Source: Rhodoferax sp. (lineage in GTDB: Bacteria; Pseudomonadota; Gammaproteobacteria; Burkholderiales; Burkholderiaceae_C). Taken from it: a stretch of 64,000 nt of DNA. This document shows positions 62,752 through 64,000 of the stretch, in pieces. The notes beneath the pieces are model-generated. The model worked only from the letters and a program-made list of their open reading frames with translations, was not told the origin of the DNA and did no database searches. A program made the position numbers and the translations under genes. The stretch is from the NCBI GenBank assembly GCA_024235935.1, contig JACKLL010000011.1, forward strand, positions 43,612 through 107,611, in the 5' to 3' direction. How positions within the stretch are numbered: the stretch's first letter is position 1; each line of letters begins with the position of its first letter.

Positions 62752-64000
62752 CTAGAAATGTATCCCCCGCATCATCTGCTGCATCGCCACCGCCTCCGCC
62801 GATAGCTGCTGCTTCGCCGGCTTTTCCCCCGGCTTGCCACCCTTGGCCGCGCTGGAGTCCGGGAACATCCGGAAACTGGTGTTCATCGCGATCTGCGCCA
62901 CCCGTGGCAGCAGGGCGTGCAGGATCTGGCCGGTGATGCCGAGCCGGGTGGCGATGCGCACTGGCTTGAAGATGCAGGCCTGGGCGACCATGTCGGCCGC
63001 CTCCTCCGGCGACAGCGTGGGCACGTTGTTGTACAGCCCGGTCGGGGCGATCATCGGCGTGCGCACCAGCGGCATGTTGATGGTGGTGAACGAGATGCCC
63101 TGGTCGGCGAATTCGCTCGATGCGCAGCGGGTCCAGGCGTCCAGTGCGGCTTTCGATGCCACGTAGGCCGAGAAGCGCGGCGCATTGGTCAGTACGCCGA
63201 TCGAGCTGATGTTGACTACGTGGCCCTTGCGTTTGGCCGCCATGGCGGGCAGTACGCCCATGGTGACGCGCAGGCAGCCGAAGTAGTTGAGCTGCATCGT
63301 GCGCTCGTAGTCATGGAACCGGTCGTAGCTCGACTCGATGGCGCGCCGGATGGAGCGTCCGGCGTTGTTGATCAGGAAGTCGACGCCGCCGTGGTTCTCA
63401 TGCAGCAGCTTCACGAAGCGGTCGCAGTCGGCCATGTCGGCGATGTCCACCGCATAGGCGACAAAGGCATAGCCGCGCGCCTTGGCCTCCTTGCAGGCTT
63501 CGTCGAGCTTGTCCTGGTCGCGTCCGCAGATCAGCGTCGTGGCGCCGGCTTCGGCAAACTTGTGCGCCGCCGCCAGGCCGATGCCTGACGATCCGCCGGT
63601 GACCAGCACCACCTTGCCCGCCACGGTGCCGCGCAGGCTGCGGTCGATGTGCAGATCCGGGTCGAGGTGCCGCTCCCAGTAATCCCAGATGCGCCAGGCA
63701 TAGTCCTTCAGGTTCGGGCATTCGACGCCGGAGCCCTTGAGCGCTGCCAGCGTCTCGCGGCAGTCGAAGCGGGTCGGGTAATTCACGAAGGTCAGCATGT
63801 CTTCCGGCAGGCCCAGGTCCTTCATGATGGCATTGCGCACCCGGCGCACCGGCGCCAGTGCCATCAGGCCCTTGGTCACGCTGCGCGGGATGAAGCCCAG
63901 CAGCGCGGCATTGACGAACAGGTTCATCTTCGGCGCATGCGCCGCCTTGCTGAAGATATCGAGCACGTCGCCCACCCGGTAGCCGACCGGGTCGACCAGA
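62752..64000 (-). CDS. SDR-domain part of a multidomain acyl-CoA reductase-like protein, 5' end cut off
   Basis: The frame is open to the window edge, so the N-terminus is missing. The visible 415 residues hold a linker with KDLGLPEDMLTFVNYPTRFDC and a classical SDR with VTGGSSGIGLAAAHKF, NNAGRSIRRAI, VNISSIG and YVASK. This linker-plus-SDR layout matches the C-terminal half of about 660-residue proteins whose N-terminal half is an NAD-binding male-sterility-type reductase, related to fatty acyl-CoA reductases and Acr1. The likely role is lipid or fatty-acyl reduction. The ATG at 63975 is internal to the same frame and could be mistaken for a start. Confidence 0.8.
   Translation of the reverse strand, partial: LVDPVGYRVGDVLDIFSKAAHAPKMNLFVNAALLGFIPRSVTKGLMALAPVRRVRNAIMKDLGLPEDMLTFVNYPTRFDCRETLAALKGSGVECPNLKDYAWRIWDYWERHLDPDLHIDRSLRGTVAGKVVLVTGGSSGIGLAAAHKFAEAGATTLICGRDQDKLDEACKEAKARGYAFVAYAVDIADMADCDRFVKLLHENHGGVDFLINNAGRSIRRAIESSYDRFHDYERTMQLNYFGCLRVTMGVLPAMAAKRKGHVVNISSIGVLTNAPRFSAYVASKAALDAWTRCASSEFADQGISFTTINMPLVRTPMIAPTGLYNNVPTLSPEEAADMVAQACIFKPVRIATRLGITGQILHALLPRVAQIAMNTSFRMFPDSSAAKGGKPGEKPAKQQLSAEAVAMQQMMRGIHF

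Noticed and set aside
1..64000. CRISPR arrays, tRNA or rRNA genes, insertion sequences, prophage
   Set aside because: I found no regularly spaced repeats, no tRNA-like cloverleaf with flanking context, and no transposase, integrase or phage structural motifs.

Overview
The window is a GC-rich chromosomal stretch from a betaproteobacterium, most likely Burkholderiales and perhaps Comamonadaceae. The grounds are two Bug/TctC-type extracytoplasmic receptors without TctAB partners, a FadN-type beta-oxidation operon, monomeric isocitrate dehydrogenase, an argB-slmA neighbourhood, an H-NS of the family with the GRGxxPxW signature, and an intergenic repeat whose spurious translation resembles one I associate with that family. 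I see no rRNA, tRNA, CRISPR array, prophage or insertion sequence.

Left part (1-9.7 kb): a TetR-headed fatty-acid operon on the minus strand (tetR, acyl-CoA dehydrogenase, DUF2147 protein, FadN-type dehydrogenase/hydratase, thiolase cut by the window edge), then a three-gene ABC importer of the nitrate/sulfonate/taurine type with a GntR-like inverted repeat upstream. A clear terminator at 9675-9699 separates it from the next unit.

9.7-19.8 kb: what looks like one catabolic regulon. A GntR regulator, a UxaA-type sugar-acid dehydratase and an Ldh2-type dehydrogenase run rightward. A Bug receptor with a cytoplasmic C-type sulfatase, and an SDR-SDR-FAA hydrolase operon, run leftward. The same 26-bp operator-like sequence, with one mismatch, lies before both the GntR gene and the SDR operon. 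The enzymes fit a non-phosphorylating deoxy-sugar-acid route (dehydrate, oxidise the 2-keto-3-deoxy acid, hydrolyse the diketo acid), possibly after desulfation. From about 15.5 to 19.4 kb the genes are broken by many single-base indels while their motifs stay intact. This looks more like uncorrected sequence than gene decay. A FIST sensor (broken) and an intact GGDEF/EAL protein follow.

22-38 kb: mixed metabolic genes. These are a GFA protein, a haem-motif lipoprotein, LysR regulators with adjacent oxidoreductase and MFS genes, YciI, a GST, isocitrate dehydrogenase, and a second receptor cluster made of LysR, Bug receptor and a split UxaA/SuyAB-like lyase. slmA and argB come next.

39.2-62.6 kb: a minus-strand surface-polysaccharide (probably O-antigen) cluster with many 1-17 base overlaps. 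WbpB, WbpE, WbpD and WbpI homologues would make UDP-2,3-diacetamido mannuronic acid. WbpG with HisH2/HisF2 would amidate it. WbpM, an initiating sugar transferase, two GT4 enzymes, Wzx, Wzy, Wzz, an O-antigen ligase and an acyltransferase complete the path. WbpA is not in the window. Unusual passengers are an E1 alpha/beta thiamine enzyme pair beside an aminotransferase, and an H-NS gene in a less GC-rich gap. The window ends inside an acyl-CoA reductase-like SDR gene.
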